Source: Verrucomicrobiaceae bacterium
GTDB lineage: Bacteria > Verrucomicrobiota > Verrucomicrobiia > Verrucomicrobiales > Akkermansiaceae
Length of the DNA stretch: 64,000 nucleotides
Reading direction: 5' to 3'
Assembly: GCA_027491155.1 (NCBI GenBank)
Contig: JAIXWR010000033.1
Location: 1-64,000, forward strand
Part shown: piece by piece, positions 40,445 through 49,007 of the stretch
Position numbering within the stretch: the stretch's first letter is position 1
Layout: each line of letters begins with the position of its first letter
Translations under genes and position numbers: made by a program
Notes under the pieces: model-generated
The model's database searches: none
What the model was told of the DNA's origin: nothing
Seen by the model: only the letters and a program-made list of their open reading frames with translations

Positions 40445-42292
40445 TCAAGGAGTCACGTTGATGCGGTAGAAGTTCTTCGCGGCCGCGGCGTCGCCCGAGA
40501 CGTCGAAGGTGGTCGCGGCCGGTGTCGCGAAGGTCCCGACCGGGAGGCGCTTCGACCAGGTGGCGAGGTTGGTCGAGGCCTCGATCACGTGCGGCGCGTA
40601 GCGGAGCGGGGTGAAGGAGAGGGTGCCGGTCGCCCGGTTGAAGGTGAGTTTGGGCAGGCCGGACGAAGCCTGGAGCGGATGGGTCCCGAGGTAGCGCTCG
40701 GTCCGGTTGTCAAGGCCGTCGCCGTCGGGATCGGAATTGGGGTGGCGGCTGCTCCCGACGGTACCCGGCGCGGTGGTGCCGAAGTAGGTGTTCAGCCAGC
40801 TGTTGGGGAGTCCGTCGGACGGCTGGGAGTCGTTGTGGTGGCCGGTGATCACCAGCTTGTACTTGGGCGATAGATTGACGCCGTCGGAAACCTGGAAGTA
40901 GGCGATGTCATAGTAGGCGCCGCCTTGGATCTGGGCGTCGTTCAGCAACGAGTCGCCGTAATTCGGGCAAGCGTAGGAGAGGGTGGTGCCGGAGAGGGTG
41001 AAACCGGAGGGTGTTCCCGGCATCAGGGAGACGGTCAGGGGTGCCGTGGTCTGGAGGTCGAAGGTCGTGAGGGTAACCCGGTCGACGCCGGGACCCGTCG
41101 GCTGGGGGACGCCGGTGACCACGCGCAGCGTGCGGTCGAGCGAGACGGGCGGGGTGTTCAGGGGATAGCCGTAGGCGATGCGGTTCTCGTCGTAGAGCCG
41201 GATGTCGGCACCGCGGCCATCAGCGTGGGCCTGGTAATACATGGTGGCGTCCTTGAGGATCGGATCGGTCTCGCCGCTGCTCCCACTCGAATGTTCGAGG
41301 CCGAGCGCGTGGCCGATTTCATGGGTGAGAACTTCGGCAAAGGTCACAGCGTTCGACATGGATGCGGCCCGGTGATTGAGGACGACGTAGCCGAAGTTCC
41401 GCCGGTTGAAGGTTCGCCCGGCGATGGTGGCGCCGGAGCCGGGGTCGATCTGGTAGCTACCTCCGCCGATGCCAAGCGTGGCGGTCGAGCCGATGCGGTT
41501 GAAATTGTCGTGAAGCTGGATCCGGAGTTTGGTGTCGGAGATGTTGATCGTGTCTGCACCGGCTCCGAACGAGGTGGTGCCCTCGATCTTGAATCTCAGC
41601 GAAGAGGCGCCGGCCCAGGCGTTGAGCGTGTTTTGCACGATCTGCAAGGCGGCCGCGGAGTTGGTTCCGGCGGGAAGCTTGGTGGGATCGATGTCGACGA
41701 GGCAGAGGATCGGGGTGCCGTTGTCGCAATTGGCGAACCTGCTGGGCACGCCCGAGGTTTCGAAGTAACCGGTGGTCGTGATCCGGGAGCCGGGAACGCC
41801 GGAGTTCCCTTGGTCGGATCCGTTGCGCGGCGCCGCTTCCACGGGGAACGGCTTCCGGGCACCGCTGCGGACGTGGTCGCGCAGGGCCTTCCTCCGTTCG
41901 GGATTGCCGGCATTCGGGATGCTGCGGAAGGGGGCGGGCTCCCAGTTGCCGTCCCGGTTTTGTTGGAGGTGGAGAATGTGGTCCTCGCCTTCCTCCCAGC
42001 CGGGATTGAGCGACGACTGTTCAAAAGTCCCGGCCAAGGCACCGCCGGGATACTCTGCTTCCAGTCCGTCGGGGGCCTGCCCCTTGAGGGATTCGGTGAG
42101 CGAAAGCCGGTAGCGCGTCCGGATTCTCCCGTCCGCTGCTGCAAAGGCTTCGACGGCCGCCACCCGGTATTCGCCAATGGCTGCCGCAGCGCGATAGGTT
42201 TCCGCGGGAGTTTCATGGGGACAGCATCCGCCTTGGAGCGGGTTGGCGGTCGCGAAAAGCAGCGCGGTGAGTGCAATCGGATGGGTCTTCAT
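40445..42292 (-). CDS. Secreted matrixin-like zinc metalloprotease
   Basis: The 615-residue secreted protein has a signal peptide (MKTHPIALTALLFATANP), an N-terminal Cys-containing region and a metzincin domain. The extended zinc motif HEIGHALGLEH is near residue 324. A following Ig-like region (about 400-520) leads to a C-terminal tail with NSDPDGDGLDNRTERYLGT, the segment HVIEASTNLATWS and a FYRINVTP end. This tail resembles those of the two giant surface proteins in the window. It is probably an extracellular protease. The start at 42292 gives the signal peptide. Confidence 0.88.
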   Translation of the reverse strand: MKTHPIALTALLFATANPLQGGCCPHETPAETYRAAAAIGEYRVAAVEAFAAADGRIRTRYRLSLTESLKGQAPDGLEAEYPGGALAGTFEQSSLNPGWEEGEDHILHLQQNRDGNWEPAPFRSIPNAGNPERRKALRDHVRSGARKPFPVEAAPRNGSDQGNSGVPGSRITTTGYFETSGVPSRFANCDNGTPILCLVDIDPTKLPAGTNSAAALQIVQNTLNAWAGASSLRFKIEGTTSFGAGADTINISDTKLRIQLHDNFNRIGSTATLGIGGGSYQIDPGSGATIAGRTFNRRNFGYVVLNHRAASMSNAVTFAEVLTHEIGHALGLEHSSGSSGETDPILKDATMYYQAHADGRGADIRLYDENRIAYGYPLNTPPVSLDRTLRVVTGVPQPTGPGVDRVTLTTFDLQTTAPLTVSLMPGTPSGFTLSGTTLSYACPNYGDSLLNDAQIQGGAYYDIAYFQVSDGVNLSPKYKLVITGHHNDSQPSDGLPNSWLNTYFGTTAPGTVGSSRHPNSDPDGDGLDNRTERYLGTHPLQASSGLPKLTFNRATGTLSFTPLRYAPHVIEASTNLATWSKRLPVGTFATPAATTFDVSGDAAAAKNFYRINVTP

Positions 42293-42428
42293 GGGTGGTG
42301 CGAGCAGCGAACCTCCCATAGTCGAATCCGGGGTATCGGAAAACCTTAAATTTTATAAAAACTGAACATCAAGCCGGGATTAGGACAAGATTCGGCGAAT
42401 TGAAGGCGATATTTTTAGAAATCGCGAG
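42293..42428. promoter_or_regulatory. AT-rich gap upstream of the matrixin gene
   Basis: The 136-bp gap contains an unusually AT-rich island (42346-42366, ...TTAAATTTTATAAAAAC) that stands out from the GC-rich surroundings. It lies about 55-75 bp upstream of the matrixin start and is a likely promoter region; no exact -10/-35 pair is assigned. Confidence 0.4.
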
Positions 42429-43382
42429 CTAGCCCGCCGGGGCGATCGAAGGCGGGTGTGGCTTGTGCTTCCATTGCATCAGCAGGTTCGCCGCGAGGAT
42501 CAGCGAGCCGCCGATGACGAGGGAGGTCGTCAGCGACTCGTTGGCATAGGTTTGTCCCGCCAGCTTGCCTAACAGAACCGGCAGGAACATCGCGAAGCCT
42601 GCGGTGAAGATCGGCTCGGTGGTGTAGATCAGCCCGGCCTCCGTGGCGGAGACGCGGGGTTGGAAGGAATTCATCAGCCCGTAGGCCCCGACCGAGCAGA
42701 ACAGGGCGAGGATGAGGACCATGAGGAACGAAGGCAGGGTGGAACCGGCGTCCAGGAGTGCGGCGGGCGAGGGGGCGAGGGAGGCGGAGATGGGCAGGAA
42801 GATCAGCGCGATCGCGGCGCACATGATGAAAGTGACGACGAGGCCGCGGTTTCCTTCATACTTGGGATTCTCCAGGGTCAGGATCTGGAAGGTGAAGATG
42901 AACGAGGCGGCGAGGGTCGCGAGTTCGCCCCTGCCAAGCCGCAGTTTGTCGGGCGTGATTCCGGAGAGGATGGTGCCGCCGGCGACCACGAGGGCGGTGG
43001 CGAGGACGACCTTGCGGGTCGGCAGGCTCCGGGACTTGAGGCAGGCGACGAGCGGGAGGATCACGCAGTAGGCCTGGGTCAGGAAGGCGGAGGTCGAGGC
43101 CTCGGTGTAGGCGAGTCCCCAGGCCTGGAGTGCCATGCCGCCGCCGCCCCAGAATCCCAGCCATGCTCCCTGCGAAAGCTCCCGTCGGGTCGGGCGCCGG
43201 TGGAGGAGCAAGGGGGCCATCAACAGGGCCGCGAGGGTGAAGCGGGCCATCTGCAGCCAGCAGGCCAGGAAGGTCTTCGAGGCTTCCGGCAGGCGTGCGG
43301 ATTGTTCGAGGTCGAGCGCCTTGATGACGGGGAAGCTGAGCCCCCAGAGAGCGCAGGCGAGGATGAGAAGAAGGGCAGGCAT
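42429..43382 (-). CDS. EamA/DMT-family transporter
   Basis: This 317-residue membrane protein has about ten predicted helices in two EamA repeats. The first half includes LILACALWGLSFPVIKALDL and AQAWGLAY-like segments; the second has LATLAASFIFTFQILTLENP and SATEAGLIYTTEPIFTAGFA, where the EP signature is typical. It probably exports metabolites or amino acids; the substrate is unknown. A truncated Uma2-like fragment lies just upstream on the same strand. Confidence 0.9.
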   Translation of the reverse strand: MPALLLILACALWGLSFPVIKALDLEQSARLPEASKTFLACWLQMARFTLAALLMAPLLLHRRPTRRELSQGAWLGFWGGGGMALQAWGLAYTEASTSAFLTQAYCVILPLVACLKSRSLPTRKVVLATALVVAGGTILSGITPDKLRLGRGELATLAASFIFTFQILTLENPKYEGNRGLVVTFIMCAAIALIFLPISASLAPSPAALLDAGSTLPSFLMVLILALFCSVGAYGLMNSFQPRVSATEAGLIYTTEPIFTAGFAMFLPVLLGKLAGQTYANESLTTSLVIGGSLILAANLLMQWKHKPHPPSIAPAG

Positions 43383-43406
43383 GGCGCGGAGAGCGGCCAG
43401 CCTTGA

Positions 43407-43577
43407 TCACCCGACGCTCGTGGGGAAGTCCGGACAGAGGGAAGAGGCGCCGGTGGCGTCGGACTCGATGCGACCTTCCACCTTGAGCAGTTCGGGGTTG
43501 GCGCAAATCTCCTTCCAGCGCGCGAGGTTGAACGCGTGCCGGTCGCGGATTTCGGGGAGATCGAGGGCCGCGTCCAT
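43407..43577 (-). pseudogene. Truncated Uma2-family endonuclease fragment
   Basis: From the ATG at 43577 the minus strand encodes 56 residues starting MDAALDLPEIRDRHAFNLAR and continuing WKEICANPELLKVEGRIESD. This resembles the N-terminus of Uma2 (DUF820) proteins common in Verrucomicrobiota and Planctomycetes. The frame then ends in unrelated residues and a stop; the catalytic PD-(D/E)xK core is missing. It is best read as a remnant. The family match is from memory of the N-terminal pattern and is moderate. Confidence 0.5.
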
Positions 43578-43659
43578 CAAGGGGGAGAATAGCGGATTCG
43601 GGGCCGGGTGCAATCTTGCGGATTGGGGCTGCGGGGGAGTCGGACTCGCGGGTGCTGCA

Positions 43660-43722
43660 CTGGACCGCGGACTTGTAGTCCGCCTGTCTTTGATTTCGAG
43701 CGGACTGAAGTCCGCGGTCCAG
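43660..43722. repeat. REP-like inverted repeat
   Basis: The left arm CTGGACCGCGGACTTGTAGT (43660-43679, extended by CCGC) and the right arm, whose last 15 bases AAGTCCGCGGTCCAG (43708-43722) pair exactly with the first 15 of the left arm, face each other over a short spacer. Within each arm GCGGACT and AGTCCGC form a smaller palindrome. It is typical of REP/REPIN units mobilised by RAYT transposases; none lies nearby. Confidence 0.75.
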
Positions 43723-43754
43723 TACACCGAAGGCCCTGCGAGCGCGAAGGGTTG

Positions 43755-44603
43755 TTAGAGAGCTTCCGGCTTCCGCTGCCGCTGTTCGAAAAGCTGGGTC
43801 TCCCGATAGCCGGCGGACCTCGCCCAGCCGATGGCCTTTTCAAAATCCCGCGCCACCTCGGCGGGGGCATGGGCGTCGGAGGAGATCACCAGCGGGATGC
43901 CAGCCTGGCTGGCGAGTTCGAGGAAGCGGGGATGCGGGTAGGCTTCGGCGCAGGGCTTGTGCCAGCCGGCGGTGTTCAGCTCGATGGTGGCGCCCGACTC
44001 CGCGATGGCCGCGATCACGGGCTCGTAGAAGCGGGCGAGGTCCCCGGGCGGACGGTGGGAGAATTTCTTCACCAGATCCGGGTGGCCGAGGATGTCGAAC
44101 AACCGGCTGCGGGCCATCGCGGCGTAGGTCTTCCAATAGCGGCTCCACACTGCCTCGACATCCGATTCCGCCCAGCGGCCGAGCCACTTCGGGTTGTCGA
44201 AATCCCAGTCGCCGAGGTAGTGGACGGAGCCGATCAGGTAATCCCACGGGTAGCGGCTTGCCAGGTCCTCGATCCATGACTCGCAGCCCTGCAGCCAGTC
44301 GCATTCCAGGCCGGCGCGGATGGGCAACGGGCCGGCGGCGGCACGGGCGCGGTCGATCCAGTCGAAGTAGTCGGGCAGCTCGGCCTCGTCCATGCGCCAG
44401 TCGTCGAAAGGCTCCGGCCGGACGGGCGCGTGGTCGGAGATGCCGTATTCGCTGAGCCCCGCGGCGCGCGCGGCGACGACGTAATCCTCCGGCTCTCCCG
44501 TGGCGTGGCGGCAGAGCGGGGTGTGGGTGTGATAGTCGGCGGGCACGAAACGGGCGGGGATTCGGGTTGCTTGACTTTCGTTAGGGATACTAGAGTGCCG
44601 CAC
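43755..44603 (-). CDS. PHP-domain histidinol-phosphatase-type phosphoesterase
   Basis: The 282-residue protein has the PHP metal motif DYHTHTPLCRHA near residue 23. GISDHAPV, LECDWLQGCESWIED, IGSVHYLGDWDF, ILGHPDLVKKF and a final SSDAHAP follow, so the full trinuclear metal set is present. Members are HisK-type histidinol phosphatases of histidine synthesis. Other his genes are absent from this window, so the exact substrate is inferred. It is divergent from pta with only 26 bp between starts. Confidence 0.87.
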   Translation of the reverse strand: MRHSSIPNESQATRIPARFVPADYHTHTPLCRHATGEPEDYVVAARAAGLSEYGISDHAPVRPEPFDDWRMDEAELPDYFDWIDRARAAAGPLPIRAGLECDWLQGCESWIEDLASRYPWDYLIGSVHYLGDWDFDNPKWLGRWAESDVEAVWSRYWKTYAAMARSRLFDILGHPDLVKKFSHRPPGDLARFYEPVIAAIAESGATIELNTAGWHKPCAEAYPHPRFLELASQAGIPLVISSDAHAPAEVARDFEKAIGWARSAGYRETQLFEQRQRKPEAL

Positions 44604-44629
44604 GCAAGCAAGCCCTGCCGGGATACCCG

Positions 44630-45706
44630 ATGACCCAAGACTCTTCCAGCCCCGCCACCGCGGGCAATCCCTTCACCGACTATCTGGTTGCCAAACTCCG
44701 CAATCACCCGAAGCGCATCGTTTTCACCGAAGGCGAGGACCTGAGGGTGCTCCGCGCGGCGGAGCGTCTGGTCAACGCCGAGGCGGCGGTGCCGGTGCTG
44801 CTGGGATCCCGCGAAAACATCCGGGCGCTGGCCGCCGACAACGGCATCAACCTGAAGTTCGTGAACGTCATCGAACCGGCGAAATCCTCCGACCTCGGCC
44901 TGTTTTGCCAGCGTTTCGTGAAGGTCGAGCGCTACCGCAACCACAGCGCGGCGGATCCCGTCGACGTGGTGTCGCGGCCGCATTACTTCGGCGCGATGAT
45001 GATCCAGTACGGCCACGCCGACGCCCTGGTGGGCGGCAACCAGTCGCTGCCGGCCACCCTGTTCCGGGCGCTGCTCCACACGGTCAAGCCGATGCCCGGG
45101 GTGTCGAAGATGTTCGGCATCATGGCACTGGTCGCCCCGCATTTGCAGCACTTCGGGAGCGACGGCGTGCTGTTCCTCGCGGACTGCGGCTTGATCCCGC
45201 AGCCGACGGTTGACCAGCTCGCGATGATTGCGATCGAGACCGGCAAGCAGGCCCGGCATTTCCTGGGCCGCGAGCCCCGGATCGCGCTGCTCAGCCATTC
45301 GACCAAGGGATCGGCCGGCACCGAGGACGCTCGCCGGATGGCCGCGGCGACCGCACTGGCGATCGAGCACGCCAAGTCGGCTTATCTCGATTTCTCGATC
45401 ATCGGGGAGGTGCAGGCCGATGTCGCGCTGGATCCCACCGCGTCCGAGATCAAGCTGCCGGACGCCGGCATCCGGCAGCCGGCCGACGTGCTGGTGTTCC
45501 CGAATCTGGACGCCGCGCACATTTCGCTGAAGCTCCTGCAGCACTGTGCCGGGGCGATCAATTACGGCCAGATCCTTGCGGGGCTGGCCCGTCCTGCGGC
45601 CCAGGTGCCGCGTACGGCTTCGGAAGAGACGATCTTCGGCACGGCCGCGGCGGTCGGCGTGGAGGCGATCAAATACCACCAGCTCTATCCGGAAGGCGAG
45701 GTCTGA
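44630..45706 (+). CDS. pta: Phosphate acetyltransferase
   Basis: Pta interconverts acetyl-CoA and acetyl phosphate. The 358-residue product is the short form without the N-terminal DRTGG regulatory part. Conserved segments are KRIVFTEGEDLRVLRAAERL, YFGAMMIQYGHADALVGG, VAPHLQHFGSDGVLFLADCG, ALLSHSTKGSAGTEDARR and PDAGIRQPADVLVFPNLDA. The acetate kinase partner is not adjacent. A 26-bp gap separates it from the divergent PHP gene. Confidence 0.94.
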   Translation: MTQDSSSPATAGNPFTDYLVAKLRNHPKRIVFTEGEDLRVLRAAERLVNAEAAVPVLLGSRENIRALAADNGINLKFVNVIEPAKSSDLGLFCQRFVKVERYRNHSAADPVDVVSRPHYFGAMMIQYGHADALVGGNQSLPATLFRALLHTVKPMPGVSKMFGIMALVAPHLQHFGSDGVLFLADCGLIPQPTVDQLAMIAIETGKQARHFLGREPRIALLSHSTKGSAGTEDARRMAAATALAIEHAKSAYLDFSIIGEVQADVALDPTASEIKLPDAGIRQPADVLVFPNLDAAHISLKLLQHCAGAINYGQILAGLARPAAQVPRTASEETIFGTAAAVGVEAIKYHQLYPEGEV

Positions 45707-45727
45707 TGCCCGGTTGGAGCGGTCCGC

Positions 45728-45748
45728 GGCGATTTCCATGAAATCGCC
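45728..45748. other. Hairpin after pta
   Basis: Perfect inverted repeat GGCGATTTC-CAT-GAAATCGCC in the gap downstream of pta. There is no T-run, so intrinsic termination is doubtful; it may protect the 3' end of the mRNA. Confidence 0.45.
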
Positions 45749-45866
45749 TCACCGGTCCCGACAAGCGATCCCATGGCGGCGATCGGCCGGTGGCATGAAA
45801 CGCGCTTGAACGGCATTCCCGCTGTGCCATGGTCCGCCGCCCGGCCCCGGGGGCCCTTCCGTTTCA

Positions 45867-47600
45867 ATGTCCACCTCCATCCAAATCCCCGACGACGCAC
45901 CCTTCAATGCCGAGCAGCGACTGTGGCTCGGCCAGTTTCTTTCCCAGCTCCTGGCAGGTGCCTTGTCCGCTCCCGCCCCCGCCGGCCCCGCTGTGCCGGT
46001 GACCATCCTCTGGGGCTCCCAGACCGGCAATGCCGAAGGGCTGGCCAAGAAGCTGGTGAAGAGCCTCAAGAAGGGGAACTTCGAGCCGGAATCCTTCGAC
46101 ATGGCGGCCTACGACCGCAGCCGCCTGCCGCAGGAAAAGAACCTGCTGGTCATCACCTCGACCTACGGCGATGGCGAACCGCCCGACAACGCGGCGGAAC
46201 TGCACTCCTGGCTTCTTTCGGACGCCGCGCCGCGCCTTGAAGGAGTGAATTTCTCGGTGCTCGCGCTCGGCGACACGAACTACCCGGACTTCTGCAAGTG
46301 CGGGATCGAATTCGACACGCGTCTCGAACAGCTCGGCGCCAGCCGCCTCAGCCCGCGGGTCGATAGCGATGTCGATTACGATGCGCCTTTCAAGCAATGG
46401 ACCGACGCCATCGTCGCCCTGCTCGCTCCGGCGGGCGGCGCGGTTTCGGCCGGCACCGCGGCGGTGGAGCAGGTGGAGACCGGATTCTCCAAGAAGAATC
46501 CCTTTCCGTCGCCGATCCTTCGGAACTTCAACCTCAACGGCCCCGGGGACAAGCAGACCCACCACGTCGAGTTCTCGCTCGAAGGCTCGGGCCTTTCCTA
46601 CGAGACGGGCGACGCCCTCGGGGTTTACCCGACGAATCCGCCCGAAGTGGTCGACGAGATCCTGGCCAACCTGCCCTTCAAGACCGCCGTCGATGTCCCG
46701 CTGCCCGACGGTGGCGAGGCTTCCCTGCGCGACGCCCTGATTTCCTCCTACGACATCGGCAACCTGAACAAATCGCTGATCCAGAAGTGGCAGGCCCGCA
46801 GCGGCTCGCCCTTCCTGCGCTCGCTGGCCGAGGCCGACGACAAGAAGGCATGGGACGATTTCTGCTGGGGCCGCGACCTCATCGACCTGGTGATCGACCA
46901 TCCGGCCGACTTCACCGATGCCGAGGACTTCGTCGCCGTGCTCAAGAAGCTCCAGCCGCGGCTTTACTCGATCGCCTCGAGTCCGAAGGCCCATCCCGGC
47001 GAGGTGCACCTCTGCGTCGGCATCGTCCGCTACGCGAGCCACGGGCGGAAGCGCGGCGGCATCTGCTCGACCTTCCTCGCCGACCGGGCGAAGGCTGCCA
47101 AGCCCGGCGTGTTCGTCCACGTCAACAAGGCCTTCCGGCTTCCGGAAAGCGGCGACACACCGGTGATCATGGTGGGTCCCGGCACCGGGATCGCCCCCTT
47201 CCGGGCGTTCCTGGAAGAGCGCAAGATCACCGGGGCGAAGGGTGGCAACTGGCTCTTCTTCGGCAATCCCCACCAGGCCACCGATTTCCTCTATGGCGAG
47301 GAACTCACGGGCTTCGTCAAGGATGGCACCTTGCAGCGCCTCGACCTTGCCTGGTCCCGCGACCAGAAGGAGAAGGTCTATGTCCAGAACCTGATGCTCC
47401 AGCAGGGTGCCGAACTCTGGAAGTGGCTTAAGGAAGGAGCGGCCTTCTACGTCTGCGGCGATGCCTCGCGCATGGCCAAGGATGTCGATGCCGCCCTGCA
47501 CACCATCGCGGAGGAACAAGGTGGTCTTTCCAAGGAATCCGCCGCCGAGTGGGTGGGGCAGCTCAAGAAGGACAAGCGCTACCTGCGCGACGTCTACTGA
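45867..47600 (+). CDS. CysJ-like diflavin reductase (sulfite reductase flavoprotein subunit)
   Basis: The 577-residue protein has an FMN flavodoxin domain (residues about 45-190, with WGSQTGNAEGLA and TSTYGDGEPPDN). The ferredoxin-reductase module follows: FAD motif RLYSIASSP near 365, GGICSTFLAD, and NADPH motif GPGTGIAPFRAFLEER near 436, ending DKRYLRDVY. CysJ passes electrons from NADPH to the sulfite reductase haemoprotein. No cysI lies next to it, so the electron acceptor here is inferred. The start at 45867 is followed by a 40-residue N-terminal helix. Confidence 0.9.
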   Translation: MSTSIQIPDDAPFNAEQRLWLGQFLSQLLAGALSAPAPAGPAVPVTILWGSQTGNAEGLAKKLVKSLKKGNFEPESFDMAAYDRSRLPQEKNLLVITSTYGDGEPPDNAAELHSWLLSDAAPRLEGVNFSVLALGDTNYPDFCKCGIEFDTRLEQLGASRLSPRVDSDVDYDAPFKQWTDAIVALLAPAGGAVSAGTAAVEQVETGFSKKNPFPSPILRNFNLNGPGDKQTHHVEFSLEGSGLSYETGDALGVYPTNPPEVVDEILANLPFKTAVDVPLPDGGEASLRDALISSYDIGNLNKSLIQKWQARSGSPFLRSLAEADDKKAWDDFCWGRDLIDLVIDHPADFTDAEDFVAVLKKLQPRLYSIASSPKAHPGEVHLCVGIVRYASHGRKRGGICSTFLADRAKAAKPGVFVHVNKAFRLPESGDTPVIMVGPGTGIAPFRAFLEERKITGAKGGNWLFFGNPHQATDFLYGEELTGFVKDGTLQRLDLAWSRDQKEKVYVQNLMLQQGAELWKWLKEGAAFYVCGDASRMAKDVDAALHTIAEEQGGLSKESAAEWVGQLKKDKRYLRDVY

Positions 47601-47606
47601 TCCGGG

Positions 47607-47633
47607 AGGGCTGCTGCTCAGGCGGGCAGCCCT
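47607..47633 (+). terminator. Hairpin after the cysJ-like gene
   Basis: Inverted repeat AGGGCTGC / GCAGCCCT with an 11-nt loop directly after the stop codon. The T-run is missing, so it is a weak terminator candidate. Confidence 0.45.
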
Positions 47634-47732
47634 ATCCGTTCGAGCCGGTCGAAAGACCGGCCCACCAAGGGAAATCCGCTCTTGCCGGAAATCCCGCCGT
47701 CTGGTTCATTCCCGCCCGTTCCTCCGGAAAAC

Positions 47733-47771
47733 GCCGCTGTAGCTCAGGGGTAGAGCAGCTCATTCGTAATG
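47733..47771 (+). repeat. attL: 5' half of tRNA-Thr(CGU)
   Basis: These 39 bases, from the tRNA 5' end through the anticodon loop to ATG, are identical to 56044-56082, where the complete tRNA-Thr gene lies. Here the sequence continues as CGATGACTTGG and no tRNA 3' half follows. It is the left attachment site of the 8.3-kb element and a non-functional tRNA fragment. Confidence 0.93.
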
Positions 47772-47854
47772 CGATGACTTGGCGTGATTTGTCACCTTTT
47801 CGGCGTTAGCTGTGCCCTTTTCTGGCAGATTAAGCCGTTTTCGTTAAATGCGTA

Positions 47855-47883
47855 TTGACTCGTTACTGCGATAGCGCATAAAT
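47855..47883 (+). promoter_or_regulatory. Possible integrase promoter, leaderless
   Basis: TTGACT (47855-47860) and ATAAAT (47878-47883) are separated by 17 bp. The integrase ATG starts 5 bp after the -10 element, so transcription would begin at or next to the start codon. No Shine-Dalgarno is present, in agreement with a leaderless message. Confidence 0.45.
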
Positions 47884-47888
47884 GAGCC

Positions 47889-49007
47889 ATGCCCCGCCGC
47901 CCGTCACTTGTCCCTAGCTACGACGAAGGAAAACGACTCTGGATCGTTCACGTGCCCCCGAGCATGTCGGCGGTCGGTAAAATGGAGCGCCGCTATTTCA
48001 AGGCCGAGGCCGAGGCCGAGAAGCTGGCCGCCAAGCTCCGCACGAAGTATCACAAGGGAGATCGAAGCGGAGTAGTCGGCGCTGTAGCCGCTCACCAAGC
48101 CACGGAATCCGAAAAGCTATTGAAAGGCACCGGCCTTTCCCTGCTTGAAGCGGTTAGAGCTTTCTCCGATGCCTGGCATCGTCTTTCCCCATTGGGGGCG
48201 ACCCTTGGCGAAGCGGTGAAAGCCTACGCGGAGCAATTGGAGGCCAAGGACGATCCAAGGACGTTCCGCGAGGCCGCGCTTGCCTTCATTGAGGAGAAGG
48301 AAGCCGTCTGGAGTCCGAAGTATCTCCGGGGCATCCTCGCGTCATTCAAGGCGCTTCCCGACGAACTGCTCGACCGCAAGGTGGCGAGCGTGACGGATGC
48401 CGACATTGACCGGGCGGTCCGCCTTTCCTGCTCGACGAAGACCGCGATTGAGACCCGCACCCGGCAAGTGAAGAGCCTGCTTTCCGGCAAGGGCAAGGAC
48501 GCGAAAAGCAAGCCGCCGACCCTGCTCACGATCACGCAGGCCGCCGCCATGCTCAGGGCTTGCAAGAACGCTCCTGAGCGTCGCGCCGTCGCGCTGCTGC
48601 TTTTCGCCGGAATCCGACCAGACGCGACCGATGGGGAGATTTCCAAGCTCGACTGGTCCGCCGTCCGCGAAGGGAAGATTTTCGTTTCGGCGGAAGTCAG
48701 CAAGACCACCGATCCGCGAATCATTCCCATCCGCCCCCGGCTGGCCCGCCTGCTCAGGGGGCACCCGGTCGAAGGCAAGGTTTGCCCGCCAAACTGGAAG
48801 CGCCGGATTGGAGAGATTCGGAAAGCGGCTGGCCTTGGCCCCGAGCATCAGGACGCGACCCGCCACACGTTCGCGAGTCACCACCTTGTCGCATTCGGCG
48901 AGGACGCGACCAAGGACGCGATGGGGCACACCGAAGGAAGCCGGACCCTTTTCCGCCACTACCGCGTGGCAGTCCCGACCGAGGAAGGAGTGAAGTATTT
49001 CCGATGA
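47889..49007 (+). CDS. Tyrosine integrase
   Basis: This 372-residue site-specific recombinase has an Arg/Lys-rich DNA-binding N-terminal half and a C-terminal catalytic domain. Catalytic residues visible are Arg243 (LLFAGIRPD), Arg325 in DATRHTFASHH, His347 (AMGHTEG) and the nucleophile Tyr358 (LFRHYRV). The usual His three residues before the second Arg is an Asp (DATR). It sits 117 bp inside attL and most likely catalysed insertion into the tRNA-Thr anticodon arm. Its stop overlaps the next start as ATGA. Confidence 0.93.
   Translation: MPRRPSLVPSYDEGKRLWIVHVPPSMSAVGKMERRYFKAEAEAEKLAAKLRTKYHKGDRSGVVGAVAAHQATESEKLLKGTGLSLLEAVRAFSDAWHRLSPLGATLGEAVKAYAEQLEAKDDPRTFREAALAFIEEKEAVWSPKYLRGILASFKALPDELLDRKVASVTDADIDRAVRLSCSTKTAIETRTRQVKSLLSGKGKDAKSKPPTLLTITQAAAMLRACKNAPERRAVALLLFAGIRPDATDGEISKLDWSAVREGKIFVSAEVSKTTDPRIIPIRPRLARLLRGHPVEGKVCPPNWKRRIGEIRKAAGLGPEHQDATRHTFASHHLVAFGEDATKDAMGHTEGSRTLFRHYRVAVPTEEGVKYFR

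Noticed and set aside
47733-47771. A second functional tRNA-Thr
   Set aside because: The sequence stops matching after the anticodon loop; no 3' half or T arm follows.
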